64,000 bases of DNA from Panopea generosa (Eukaryota; Mollusca; Bivalvia; Adapedonta; Hiatellidae). Shown here piece by piece: positions 51,101 to 60,155 of the stretch. Positions within the stretch are counted from its first letter, which is position 1, and every line of letters begins with the position of its first letter. The stretch is taken from contig CM055911.1 of the NCBI GenBank assembly GCA_029582155.1, forward strand, positions 48,579,401-48,643,400. The letters are read 5' to 3'. Made by a program: the position numbers and the translations under genes. The notes under the pieces are model-generated. The model did no database searches. It was given only the letters and a program-made list of their open reading frames with translations, and was not told where the DNA came from.

Positions 51101-54100
51101 TACCCGAGCAGTAAGTTCCGCCATTTAAGAAGTTTCTGTTTAAGCATTTTCTTGTCCTTGTCCTGGTTTGTTCGCTTGAACCATATCCTTGTGTACATTG
51201 ACCTTGACACTGAGACCATTGACCCCATTCTGTCCAGCTGCTCCAATGAATGTCTTAGAAATATGAATAGTTAGAATATTTACATGGTCTAACGCATAAT
51301 ACAATAAAAACTATACAAAGTATAAACATTTCTTACAATAAGTATTTTTTTATTGTGGTGACATATGTGTTCATGTATAAAATAGTACGCATATATACAA
51401 TTTAACAGAACACACCCTGCCAAATGGACCTATAAGTCTATACAAAATACATACAACTTATGTTAATGTAATATCAAATGGAATTGAAGAATTCAACGTA
51501 AAAACACGAAAGAAAATTTGTAGCCATTACTTGTCCTTTTGGTAACTTACCACAGAAATCAGTACCACAGCTCTGTTTATCGAACATCTCTTGACGAAGC
51601 TACTGTCAATTCGCCCTACTCTCTACACATAAAGTAAAAAAAAGGAGTTTGTTGCCATTACGTGTCCTTTTGGTTACTTACCACAGAAATCAGCACTGCA
51701 GCTCTGTATAACGAGCATCTCTTGACGGAGCTGCTGAAGTTCATCTTCAAGTCTCTTTACCCTCTCCTAACATAGTAAAACAAGCAAAGAAGAGTTTTAG
51801 TGATTTATTTCCAATCTCACAAACGATAACTAGATAAACAACGTTTGTAATATTTTGATATTATCTGAAACTCTTATTGTTTTTGTTTTTGTTTTTATTT
51901 TAAATCCTTGTAACTTTTTTCTTTACAAATGAGAATGAACACTTGTTTCAAAAGCATAACATGTTATATGACAATTAGTTTTATTGGGGTAGGAAGACTT
52001 TGTACAACCACACTAAACATGGACATGACCTTATTTTGAAGTATTAGAAATGTTTCCCAAACCGATAACATAACTTTGAACATGTAATTATTAATATAAG
52101 TATAGAATAATTTCGCATAAAATATGCTAATTGACCAGATGCGGGCTGTCAATCAAACAGGCCGACTATCCAATCAGCGACCGATAATGGTTGCTATGTC
52201 TAAGTAAACACTACATTGTATATACTTGGACAAACAAAATCACGTGACAAATGGGCGGAGCGATAGTCGTTCTTGCGCAAGGTCAATTTTACTTCCGGTA
52301 ATTCCCGGCTTTCTCAGTCTAACACATCTAACTGTCAAACCATGGGCCTCACTAAATACTTAATGACCCTCGTATATATAAAAAATGAAAATCGTTTTAA
52401 ATTACGTTCTGGTTGCATTTAGTACATATTCTATCATCTCTAAGTTTGTTATTGTATCTTCCATATTTTATTTCTAATTGGTGTGAAAATTGTCTAATTG
52501 ACACATAGTAACATATTGTCATATAGGACATCTAAGTACTTTTTTTTTTTTATCTGATTCCAATTTTCTTTTAATCAATGATGGTAATCGATTTGTTTTG
52601 CAAATACTTGCGTTTCGACTCTGTTTCAATGAATTTAAAGAACTTGCCTAATTGATTAAAATAAAAACGGGCCCCGAAATATTTAGTTTGGCGAGCCCAA
52701 TTTGTTATTATCGACATCTTTTTAAACTTAATATAAACACTTTTGGTTAACATAGTATTGTTCAGTTTTATTATTTTAACCAGTGTTTTAAAATACACAC
52801 ACGGTATTCTTGGTATGGTTAGAGGGATTCTGTCGAGATCATCGTATAAACCGGCGAGATTCGTCGAATTTTAAATTTTCTGAATTCAACTAAAAAATCA
52901 GTATGTATTATTTCAATGTCATTGGTGTCGATATTCAGCACTATACTGAAACGACAAGTATTTTAAAAAGTCTAAACGTCTCTAAAATTTGTATTTTCTT
53001 ATTAAGTTAAATAATGAAAATAAAATCATGAAGTACAACATACGCATGCACGGTTATGTTTTGTGTGTCTATTTCAGTTTTCATTCTTGAAAAATGTATA
53101 TAAAGATATTTTAAAGAAGTTTCAACTTTTATAAATTTATTATTAAGAGTAAAGTTTAAATAAATGTGTCGTCTTGTTTCACAATTGTTGTATTAGCCGT
53201 ATTTATTCTAAGACCCCAGAGGTTGTATTTGTCAACCATTCCTAAGAATATTCTTCGACTTGAACTCATGAATTAATTTTGAAACGCACATGTTGAGACC
53301 ATTTTTGAGATCGAAATTTGCAAGCCTGTGTGGACACCTAATATAAAGCCAAATAAACTCTCACAAAAATTCTATCTGCTACGGTAAACTGAATATCTAA
53401 GGTTGAAATTTGGGTCTTAAAGCTCAAGTCAAAGAATATTCTCAAGAATGGTTGGTGAATATCTGCCACGGGGGCGGCACTTCCTATATTCTCAAGAATG
53501 GTTGGTGAATATCTGCCAGGGGGGCGGCACTTACTATATTCTCAAGAATGGTTGGTGAATATCTGTCACGGGGGCGGCACTTCCTATATTCTCAAGAATG
53601 GTTGGTGAATATCTGCCACGGGGGCGGCACTTCCTATATCCAAAAGATTGTGTCATTGTGTAGAAAAGTTTTTTTTAGATTAAATGTAGAGCTTTGACAC
53701 CATAGTTTGTTTGAATGTATAGTTTAATTAAGGCTGTAATTTAGAGTTTTTGCCTATTTGATGTTTACAAAGCACATATGTACCCCTTTTCAGGTCAAGT
53801 TTCCCCACCCCACCACGGTTCTGCATTACAACTCGGTGTGATTAAGTAGGCAACAGATACTGGTGGTGGGGCAAGCACAACTACATCATCAGCATATAAA
53901 AGCACGAATAACCTAATCTCATCAACTATCAGTATATCATCTCGATCAAAACTGATGCTTTGATCAATATAATATAATACTTAAAACATATTTTTTACTC
54001 TGATTGTGAAATAAGTTATTACAACTAAGACAAAACACGCTCCTGTGTAGAACCAGCACTGAGAAGATGCGGAAAACGCTTATTGCTCAAAGCCGTGACA

Positions 54101-54377
54101 AAGGATCGAACCTACAACCTTCCGATCGTGGGTTCGATGTTCTACCGCATACTATAAACACTATAAAGGAAATTTAAGACAGTAAATATTATCATTTTTA
54201 ATCACTCTAGTCTTTGAAGAGTTAAACATTAGCCTAGGTTATAGATCTACGATATTTCTAAACTGCCAATACCTGGGTTCCATTTCCAGTGCCATCCAGA
54301 AGTAATGCTCTGCTATACGTCGTGAACAGAGTTCCAAATAATAAAAGCCAAACCGGTAAACAAACACTCTGAAACAT
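47965..54377 (-). CDS. Secreted protein with coiled coil, TSP1 repeat and Cys-rich C-terminus, 248 residues (spliced)
   Basis: Five minus-strand exons (54377-54273, 51766-51682, 51253-51053, 48961-48775, 48133-47965) join to 747 nt, 248 codons plus TGA, with every phase matching (0, 1, 1, 2). Residues 1 to about 24 are a signal peptide (MFQSVCLPVWLLLFGTLFTT). A short charged coiled coil follows at 36-55. A thrombospondin type 1 repeat lies at about 65-130 with W67, W70, W73 and W76 at three-residue spacing (a C-mannosylation pattern), six cysteines or fewer, and an Arg-Thr ladder. Residues 131-248 form a cysteine-rich domain ending GPNYCCCQY that I do not recognise. N-glycosylation sequons are at N32 and N139. 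Known TSP1 proteins act outside the cell in matrix, adhesion or immunity; the role here is not evident. Confidence 0.88.
48303..48412. mobile_element. MITE, short copy 3, in the last intron of the TSP1-domain gene
   Basis: CGATTATCCTCCCCGCCCGT at one end and AATTATTAGCAATTAGTTTA at the other resemble the inverted ends and C/G-rich patch of 36225-36427, in shortened form. Its coordinates fall between the gene's 3' end region (48133) and exon 4 (48775). Confidence 0.45.
48775..48961 (-). CDS. TSP1-domain gene exon 4 (first part of Cys-rich domain)
   Basis: 187 nt, phase 1 in after CATTTAAG, phase 2 out at a consensus donor GG|GTAAGT. It encodes residues 131-192 with cysteines at 132, 160, 177, 185 and 189, including GANTNRTNGVYGMA, KPAHAAAVRRNC and CSTICSNLG. 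The family of this region is not recognised. Confidence 0.85.
49867..49912. repeat. 23-bp direct repeat, two copies
   Basis: GCGCCACCTAGTG(G/T)TAACACA occurs twice, adjacent, in the intron between exons 4 and 3 of the TSP1-domain gene. A related GCGCCACCTTGTGG occurs near 23080. Confidence 0.7.
50275..50525 (+). mobile_element. tRNA-derived SINE (family 3), in an intron of the TSP1-domain gene
   Basis: The head is TGGACTAGTGGTTAAGGCGC with B-box-like AAGTTCAAATCC, closely tRNA-like over about 70 bp. A unique body follows and an A-rich tail with AATAAACAAACACTATAATG. The tRNA-like part lacks a proper 3' acceptor stem, so it is not called a functional tRNA. Confidence 0.6.
51053..51253 (-). 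CDS. TSP1-domain gene exon 3 (thrombospondin type 1 repeat)
   Basis: 201 nt, phase 1 in and phase 1 out, the usual symmetric phase of shuffled TSP1 exons. It encodes IHWSSWTEWGQWSQCQGQC... with cysteines at 79, 83, 100, 112 and 124 and an RTRTRKC segment. The donor is G|GTAAAT. Confidence 0.9.
51551..51599 (-). pseudogene. Tandem duplicate of the coiled-coil exon, probably decayed
   Basis: 51514-51644 is a diverged copy of 51645-51783 covering the exon and its flanks; the donor G|GTAAGT and the 3' half (LRQEMFDKQSCGTDFC) are preserved. The 5' half has lost about 12 bases and carries TGA and TAG in the exon 2 frame. An AG directly before the LRQ codons (51600-51601) would make a 49-nt exon, phase 0 in and phase 1 out, usable only instead of exon 2, never with it. 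The tract before that AG is purine-rich, so a dead exon is more likely than an alternative one. Confidence 0.6.
51682..51766 (-). CDS. TSP1-domain gene exon 2 (coiled coil)
   Basis: 85 nt, phase 0 in and phase 1 out, with acceptor TATGTTAG and consensus donor G|GTAAGT. It encodes ERVKRLEDELQQLRQEMLVI then QSCSADFC. Leucine/valine spacing fits a short coiled coil that could oligomerise the protein, with two cysteines just behind it for inter-chain bonds. A damaged duplicate lies 83 bp downstream of this exon in transcription order. Confidence 0.82.
53233..53636. repeat. Inverted repeat followed by four 50-bp tandem copies
   Basis: 53437-53636 is four near-identical copies of TATTCTCAAGAATGGTTGGT + GAATATCTGCCACGGGGGCG + GCACTTCCTA. 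Its start also pairs with an inverted copy at 53233-53270 (CAACCATTCCTAAGAATATT + CTTCGACTTGAACTC). A small inverted-repeat element therefore seems to have expanded at one end. It lies in intron 1 of the TSP1-domain gene. Confidence 0.85.
54028..54155 (-). mobile_element. tRNA-derived SINE fragment (family 4)
   Basis: On the minus strand a tRNA-like head (ATGCGGTAGAACATCG, GGTTGTAGGTTCGATCC) is followed by TTTGTCACGGCTTTGAGCAA and AGTGCTGGTTCTACACAGGA. The order of motifs is that of a widespread animal SINE type whose body follows a GGTTCGATCC head. Both ends are lost. Confidence 0.6.
54273..54377 (-). CDS. TSP1-domain gene exon 1 (signal peptide)
   Basis: It encodes 35 residues in phase 0, ending GTGNGTQ at the donor CAG|GTATTG. 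The chosen ATG at 54377 gives a hydrophobic core (VWLLLFGTLF) and an Ala at about position 24 as a plausible cleavage site. An upstream in-frame ATG at 54446 would add 23 residues ahead of the signal and is less likely. Confidence 0.82.
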
Positions 54378-54584
54378 TGTTGCTTCGGGTACAGAATGAT
54401 GTGACATATGGTAGATAACACGTATCTTATATCTATAGATATTCATACGATTTGCCTAGCAGCACTGCTATTACGCTCGTATTTAGAACTGTATATCCTG
54501 ATCAAGCATTATTAAAGTGTTGACTACAGGCCTATTTATGTATCGGTAATTTAGCGTGATCCATTTTCAAACGGACTATTCAAT

Positions 54585-54787
54585 CCTGGAAGGTTAACCA
54601 GTATTCGAGCACACCCCATCTCCGCAAGTAGCTGATAAATTTCCCACTTGAATCTGCGGTGAGAGATGTATGATAATGAGACGCAAAGTCGTATATCAAC
54701 CATCACGGAGACTGTGGCCGAGGGAATTCGAACTCACGACCCCTGGAGTGATAGTCAGACGCGCTAACGACTGAGCTAATCGGGCCC
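54585..54787 (-). mobile_element. tRNA-derived SINE (family 2), best-preserved head
   Basis: On the minus strand GGCCCGATTAGCTCAGTCGT + TAGCGCGTCTGACTATCACT + CCAGGGGTCGTGAGTTCGAA keeps clear A and B boxes. The body then follows to GGTTAACCTTCCAGG. It lies just upstream of the TSP1-domain gene start. A duplicated sequence of about 54 bp flanks it (54531-54584 and 54788-54840), far longer than a usual SINE target duplication. Confidence 0.82.
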
Positions 54788-55035
54788 GGTCTATGTATCG
54801 ATAATTTTAGCGTGATTCATTTTCAAACGTATTAGTCAATAATTGGACTTTCCTTGACAATTCAATTATGTAAAATTAAAAAAAAACGATTACTTTACAT
54901 TTGAAAGTTAGTTCTTATTTCATTTTATAAAGAAATAGGATGTAATTTTGCAAATAATATAAATGTAATAATCAATGTTTTGCATTAAAATGCTTCGTGT
55001 GTTTCTATTACATAAGAAGTAATATATATTATAGT

Positions 55036-55217
55036 TAAGTCAAACCTGTCTTAGGCAGCTAGTCTAGGGAAGGAGCAAAAGTGACATTTTAAGACAGGTT
55101 GTGGTTTAATACAGGTTAATTTGCTATGACAGCATAGACGTCGGAAATAACAAATATGGCTGCTTAAGACAAGTGGCTGCTTAATAGAGATGGTCGCTTA
55201 TATAGGTTTTGCTGTAT
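55036..55217. mobile_element. MITE with AGTCAAACCTGT ends, copy 1
   Basis: It starts AAGTCAAACCTGTCTTAGGC and ends TATAGGTTTTGCTGTATT, roughly inverted copies. Its interior (AGGGAAGGAGCAAAAGTG, TTTAAGACAGGTTGT, GGCTGCTTAAGACAAGTGG) matches the copy at 59764-60155. It lacks the nested insertion found there and so shows the empty site. Confidence 0.8.
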
Positions 55218-55910
55218 TTAACATATATATTAGTGAACAGGAATTTAAGTGTGCTTTTATAAAAAAGGTGTTCCGTTAAATATTCAGATGAGACCTGTTT
55301 TGACCAGATTATTTTTTTACATGTATCAGTCAGTTACAACCTTACTTTCATATTATACAAAAAAAAAACAATTATCCATTCCAGTGTATCGCAAAGCATT
55401 TCAAACGAAATACATTAATATACGCAGTTTATCTTCAAAATACATGTGTTTCAAAAATTTTAGCAAACCAATTTAAATTTCTTATGAGTACTTAAAATCT
55501 TGTTTTTTTTTATATAAGAACAAAAACTATTTTGCCCGTTTATAATATCTAACTATACAGAAATGCTTTAAGTACTTAGATTCAGTACACGTGGTGGTCC
55601 TGGTTAAATCCGAGAAGATTATTAATAACATCGTAAGTGCGAACATGGCATGATAAAAATCCACAAGTTAAAATACGGGGACAGCGCGCAATGATAATAT
55701 GTCAAGCTGAACGTTCTCGCTGTCAGAATAAAACTTGATCAAACAGAACAAGATACCGTATTGGCAAGCTGTGATTATAAATTGGCATGTGTAATAAGTT
55801 AACTATTTGTACCAAATTTGAAAAGATACAGCTTGTTTCACACACACCAACAATTTGAGGAACCAAGGTCGTGTGAAACTTCGCTCTGTATGTTATTGTA
55901 AGTATATTAT
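55218..55910. other. Intergenic DNA
   Basis: No gene or repeat supported. Confidence 0.4.
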
Positions 55911-56073
55911 TAAAGGATTAAAAGTCTATTTTTTTAGTTTTCATCGGGTAATGAAAAACATAAGGCCAGTTTAATGTTCGTGAAGTCTGAAGGGCATCTA
56001 GGCAACATTAAACTTGTCCAAGGTTGTTCATCACCCGATGAACACTTAAATTCGGCTTTTAATCCTTATTTTT
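55911..56073. mobile_element. Inverted-repeat element with AAGGATTAAAAG ends
   Basis: TAAAGGATTAAAAGTC...GTTTTCATCGGGTAATGAA at the left pairs with GTTCATCACCCGATGAAC...GGCTTTTAATCCTTA at the right, leaving a loop of about 65 bp. A related single arm lies at 56887-56937 (AAGGATTTAAAGCC...GTTTTCATTGGGTGA). Confidence 0.75.
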
Positions 56074-57450
56074 AAATATATATTTCAACTATGTTAGTTT
56101 TGTCATTTTGATATTTAAAAAGTAAATCATACATACATATTAATCTGCAAAGCCAATGTCATGAATGTAACAGCGACGTCGTCAACGTACTGAATAAATG
56201 CACGCATCTGTATAGCATCTAACCGTCTCACACCACTATTACATTTCCCATAGGGCTCCATTGTAACATTTATGTCCAAAACAGAGTGAAAAATTAAATT
56301 CTGCAGCATCTGTCTGGGCTCAAATTCTTCACTGGTTCAAGATATGCAATTATAAAGAAAAAAAAGTATACCTTGACCAGGTTGTTTTTTTAAATTCAAT
56401 GCTATTGTGAGACCTATCAATTTCCAGAGTAATAATATGTCAACTGTTCGCCCTAGATGCGGTTCGAACCAACAATTCTGAAATGACACAGAATTGTCCA
56501 GAAAGCTGGTATCAGCATCAAATTTTCAGTGGTGATTTCTAAGATACTGACCGTTTAAATCATGCTAGCAAAAAACAAAACATTGCAGTACAAAGCCCTG
56601 AAAAAAGAAGAAAAAGAGAACTAAAGTTTTATTTCTACCTCCTTCATCTGTAGGTCCGGAGTACTCAAGGGAGATAATAGTGGTGTGAGTCCTAACGGCC
56701 AACGTTACGTGACCTTAACGGCAACGTGACGTCTCACAAGCAATAAATAAATAAATCGTGCAAGCAATGAAATGCTTTTACTGGTTCTTTTAAGCTCCAC
56801 ACAGCTGCAAATGCATTTCATTGGAAAATGAAATGCAGTTAATATTATTTAGTTCATTTAGGCCGATTGTAGTAAAAATGTAGATATTTAAGGATTTAAA
56901 GCCAAATATTTAGTTTTCATTGGGTGAGAAATGTCAATATTTATATATGAACAGAGCGTCTTTCATACAGCGGTTTATTCTTGTTGTTCAACCAAGTCTA
57001 AATTAAAATTTTACAAATTAATCAGTTTCAAAAGTATTGTATTTATTCATGACCTTCAATATACAATCATTTATAATTAGAACAATTTAAAACATACTAT
57101 GTGATTAAAACAAGTTGTATATATAAATAATGAAATCTGTTATGCCACTTTATTAACACAAAAATATACTGAACAGAACAGCTAACCCGCCAATTTTTTT
57201 AAAATACTTTCGTCAAAATATTGAGAATCGTTGTCAAAATTTCTATACGATATAAACAGATCATTGTGTATTAATTTTACATAGCAATGTTCTCAGTCGG
57301 TTACGCGTCTGTGTAGCAAAATAACCAAGGGCCGACAACTCACAAGGGAAAAATGCAATCATACACAAAGTAAAATTTACAATTTTAATTTTGCATGAAT
57401 AAAATTATGAATATATAAGTATACAATATATACAAATTAAAGATAACTAC
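56074..57450. other. Intergenic DNA with one unexplained minus-strand frame
   Basis: A 60-codon minus-strand frame at 56127-56309 is less AT-rich than its surroundings and contains RRLDAIQMRAFIQYVDDVAV. No splice-linked partner was found. The rest shows no supported gene. A short stretch near 56686-56750 (CGGCCAACGTTACGTGACC, then AATAAATAAATAAA) may be a worn repeat. Confidence 0.35.
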
Positions 57451-57511
57451 TCAACCCCCCCGCCCCCCCCCCCCCAAAAAAAAAACAACAACAACAACAA
57501 AACAACCAAAA
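57451..57511. repeat. Poly-C / poly-A / (CAA)n low-complexity tract
   Basis: A C-run of about 20 with one G, then an A-run, then CAACAACAACAACAAAACAA. Its length in the assembly may be unreliable. Confidence 0.9.
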
Positions 57512-57599
57512 AAGTATTTTGGTGGTATTAACACTCTTATTTTCACACAGTTCTATTTCCTACACGTACGTTACCTACATCGCGATCTAAACTGTTTCT

Positions 57600-57900
57600 A
57601 TCATTCGAATGTTTATAAAAATGCACTGGATACTTTCCGCGTCCGGATATCACAGCATCACTCGTCCCTTGCGGCGGTGGCTATATAACTGGGTTGTCTC
57701 CCCTAGAACTCTATACTGAGTATATGGCTTTATGTCGCCCAATACCGACTATCGATCGTATTCCGACGACAGGAACGTCAAATCGTCCGTATGACGAATA
57801 TGTGGGTTGCTGTCCTACGACTGTACTTCCACCAGCTGACTTCCCGTCACGTCTATACGTTGTTAACGTAGCGGACACATTCCACGCTTACGTCTAAAAA
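57600..57900. other. CpG-rich island with open frames on both strands
   Basis: The stretch has an unusual number of CpGs for this window and almost no repeats. The plus strand is open for 67 codons (57694-57897, ending TFHAYV). The minus strand has about 58 codons ending ...GRHKAIYSV with a possible acceptor near 57890. It may be a terminal exon or a promoter-like island; neither frame shows a known domain. Confidence 0.3.
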
Positions 57901-57964
57901 CGGCTACAATATATATATAAACACAGATTTACTAGTTACTCAAATATGTGATGACATGGCGTCT

Positions 57965-58170
57965 ATTACTTACCATCTATTAATTTCATGGTATTTTTAT
58001 CAATATATGATAGCAGTGCATTCATCTCTTACCATCTAATAGTATCATGGTAAATTTATCAACATATTATAACAGTTCATTAAATTTTTACCATCTAACA
58101 GTTTCATGGTAGATTTATCAATATACGATAGCATTTCATTCAACTCTAAACTATCTGCAGTTTCATGGCA
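57965..58170. repeat. 60-bp tandem repeat, about 3.5 copies
   Basis: TTACCATCTA...GTTTCATGGTA.ATTTATCA + ATATATGATAGCAGTTCATT recurs at 57969, 58029, 58088 and, degenerate, near 58147. Each unit contains an ACCAT...ATGGT mini-hairpin. Confidence 0.85.
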
Positions 58171-59074
58171 GTTTAAAAAAACATCTCATATACGAACCTC
58201 CGTCAATCTCAACATAGCAAATTATATCTCTACATAATTTCTCATTATAATATTAGCAATTACAGACCAATTCTGTATCTATTCACTTTGTAAATATCAT
58301 AATAAATATCAACAAAATTTAATTTCACATATCAATCAATTCTAACATGGTGAATCTCAATACTTCATCGTAAACCCAATATCAACAGCTCAAAATACGT
58401 TCTCAGATTCCCCGGCATATATTCTAACAAAACGCTTCTCAATAACGTAGATGTGTATTAAATTACATACATTACCGTCGGAATGGATATGAACAATTTA
58501 TACAACTTAACTTGGATCTGATTATGTCAAAAAAATATATATCAGACATTGAAATACAACATAATATAAAATTCAAATACCCATATGCCATTATGTACTG
58601 GAACAGTAACAAACTCAATCTTTCTCGTCACAACTACACCTAAAGATGATTCTGCTGGATAACTGGAAATTGCATTCCTAACAGAGTCAGCATTTATAGC
58701 AAAATCGTCCACATACCTTAGTGAATTTCGTTTTAATCATGAATCAACAAACCCTAAAACATCGTTTGATGCGGATTTTACGCTATTAGGCCGATGTAAA
58801 CCTAAATTAGTTTATGACAAATAAACCCGTTTAATTATTTTAACTTTCTTAATACTTAATGGCATTTGATAAACTAAACTTAAAAAATGATTTATTCTTT
58901 AATAAAAGAATGAAATTGTAAAAGTATCTTAAAAACGTTGCTTCTATCGATCTATCAATACGTTTTAACAATTCCACGCTACCTGACCTAAATATAGCCT
59001 ATATAACTACAATGGCCACGTACTAGCTGACACTACTAAATTAGGCCACAACAACCTAACTATTTTGTTACAGT
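58171..59074. other. Intergenic DNA
   Basis: AT-rich; nothing supported. Confidence 0.4.
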
Positions 59075-59312
59075 CTGACTTTCGTGAGTTCCCCGCCCGG
59101 CAACAGTATCCGATTTGTATACGTCATTTTGTCTCATTATCATTCGTCTCTCACCGCTGATTCAAGTGGGAAAGTTATCAGTTACTTGCGGAGATGGGGT
59201 ATGTTCGAATACTGGTTACCCTTTCAGGATCCCAGGAAACAGTGGTTATGTTAACTGATTGTCTGTCAGCCCTCGATGGCATACACAGCACGCTTAATAT
59301 TCAATCAATTAA
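59075..59312 (+). mobile_element. tRNA-derived SINE (family 2), 5'-truncated
   Basis: It starts in a worn B-box region (GAGTTCCCCGCCCGGCAACA) and runs through TCATTATCATTCGTCTCTCA, GCGGAGATGGGGTATGTTCG and CCCAGGAAACAGTGGTTATG to GATGGCATACA and TTAATATTCAATCAATTAAT. It shows the longest 3' part of the family in this window. Confidence 0.8.
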
Positions 59313-59763
59313 TCAAATCATTATTTAAGTCCAAATTTCAAGGAAATTGCTTTGATACCTTTTGAGACAATACATAAAATGTCGGGTACATAAAAGGACA
59401 GGTGACGGGTTAGCTGTTCCGTTCAGTATATGTTATACGTATGGTAAATTAACCAATATTATAGTGTAATTCACATGAATCCATGTATGCCTATATAATA
59501 TTGACCGTACTAGCACGGCCAATGGACGTTGAAATATATATAAAAAAGAATGTTTTGTTTTCCCTAGTTTTAATTTGATATGTTTTGTCATAAGAATATA
59601 TTAAAAATGGTAGTTTGGGGTAAAGCAAATCATTTCTTTTCTAAAGCAAGAATATGTACATTAACGGTACCTGTTTATATTCTGATGTTTAATTAAACTA
59701 TCAGTTTTATACATATAATAAAACTATATCTTAATGAGCTCATTTTATCAAAATTAACTCATT

Positions 59764-60155
59764 ACAGTCAAACCTGTATTAAGCAGCCAGTCAAGGGAAG
59801 GAGCAAAAGTGGCCCTTTAAGACAGGTTGTTGCTAAACACAGCTGAATTTACACAGAAAGCATAAAAAAGGAATATAGCAAAAGTGGCTGCTTAACTCTT
59901 TACTCCATATGCAATTTAACTGGACTCTTCCAAACTCAAAAACCATAAAAACATAGTCAATTTCCTTTAATAGATACATTTTACCTATTTATTCTGAAAG
60001 AGCAGAAAACAATACAGAACCTGTTCTGAACTTTTTCTTCACTTTATTTAAAAGCCGTCTATATTAGAGGTGTTCAAAGGTGTCCATATGAAGTAAAGGG
60101 TTAAGACAAGTGGTTGCTTAATAGAGGTGACTGCTTACGCAGATTTGACTGTATT
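59764..60155. mobile_element. MITE with TACAGTCAAACCTGT ends, copy 2, interrupted
   Basis: The left end is TACAGTCAAACCTGTATTAA + GCAGCCA. The right end read in reverse is TACAGTCAAATCTGCGTAAG + CAGTCAC, an inverted pair of about 27 bp with few mismatches. The element is split by a 205-bp insertion at a TTAA (59896-60100). Confidence 0.85.
59896..60100. mobile_element. piggyBac-like MITE nested in another MITE
   Basis: It is flanked by TTAA at 59892-59895 and 60101-60104. The right end read in reverse is CCCTTTACTTCATATGGA and the left end is CTCTTTACTCCATATG, an inverted pair. TTAA duplication with ends starting CCC/CTC is the signature of the piggyBac superfamily. The empty site exists at 55036-55217 (GGCTGCTTAAGACAAGTGG). 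Confidence 0.82.

Larger units (their letters stand above)
51514..51783. repeat. ~131-bp tandem duplication within the TSP1-domain gene
   Basis: TTTGTAGCCATTAC.TGTCC and the paired TTTGTTGCCATTACGTGTCC mark the two copies, at an offset of 131 bp. Each copy includes the intron sequence downstream of the donor as well as the exon, so this is a genomic duplication and not a retro-copy. Confidence 0.8.

Noticed and set aside
56127..56309. Reverse transcriptase domain called from YVDD
   Set aside because: A four-residue match without the neighbouring RT motifs is too weak to annotate a retroelement.
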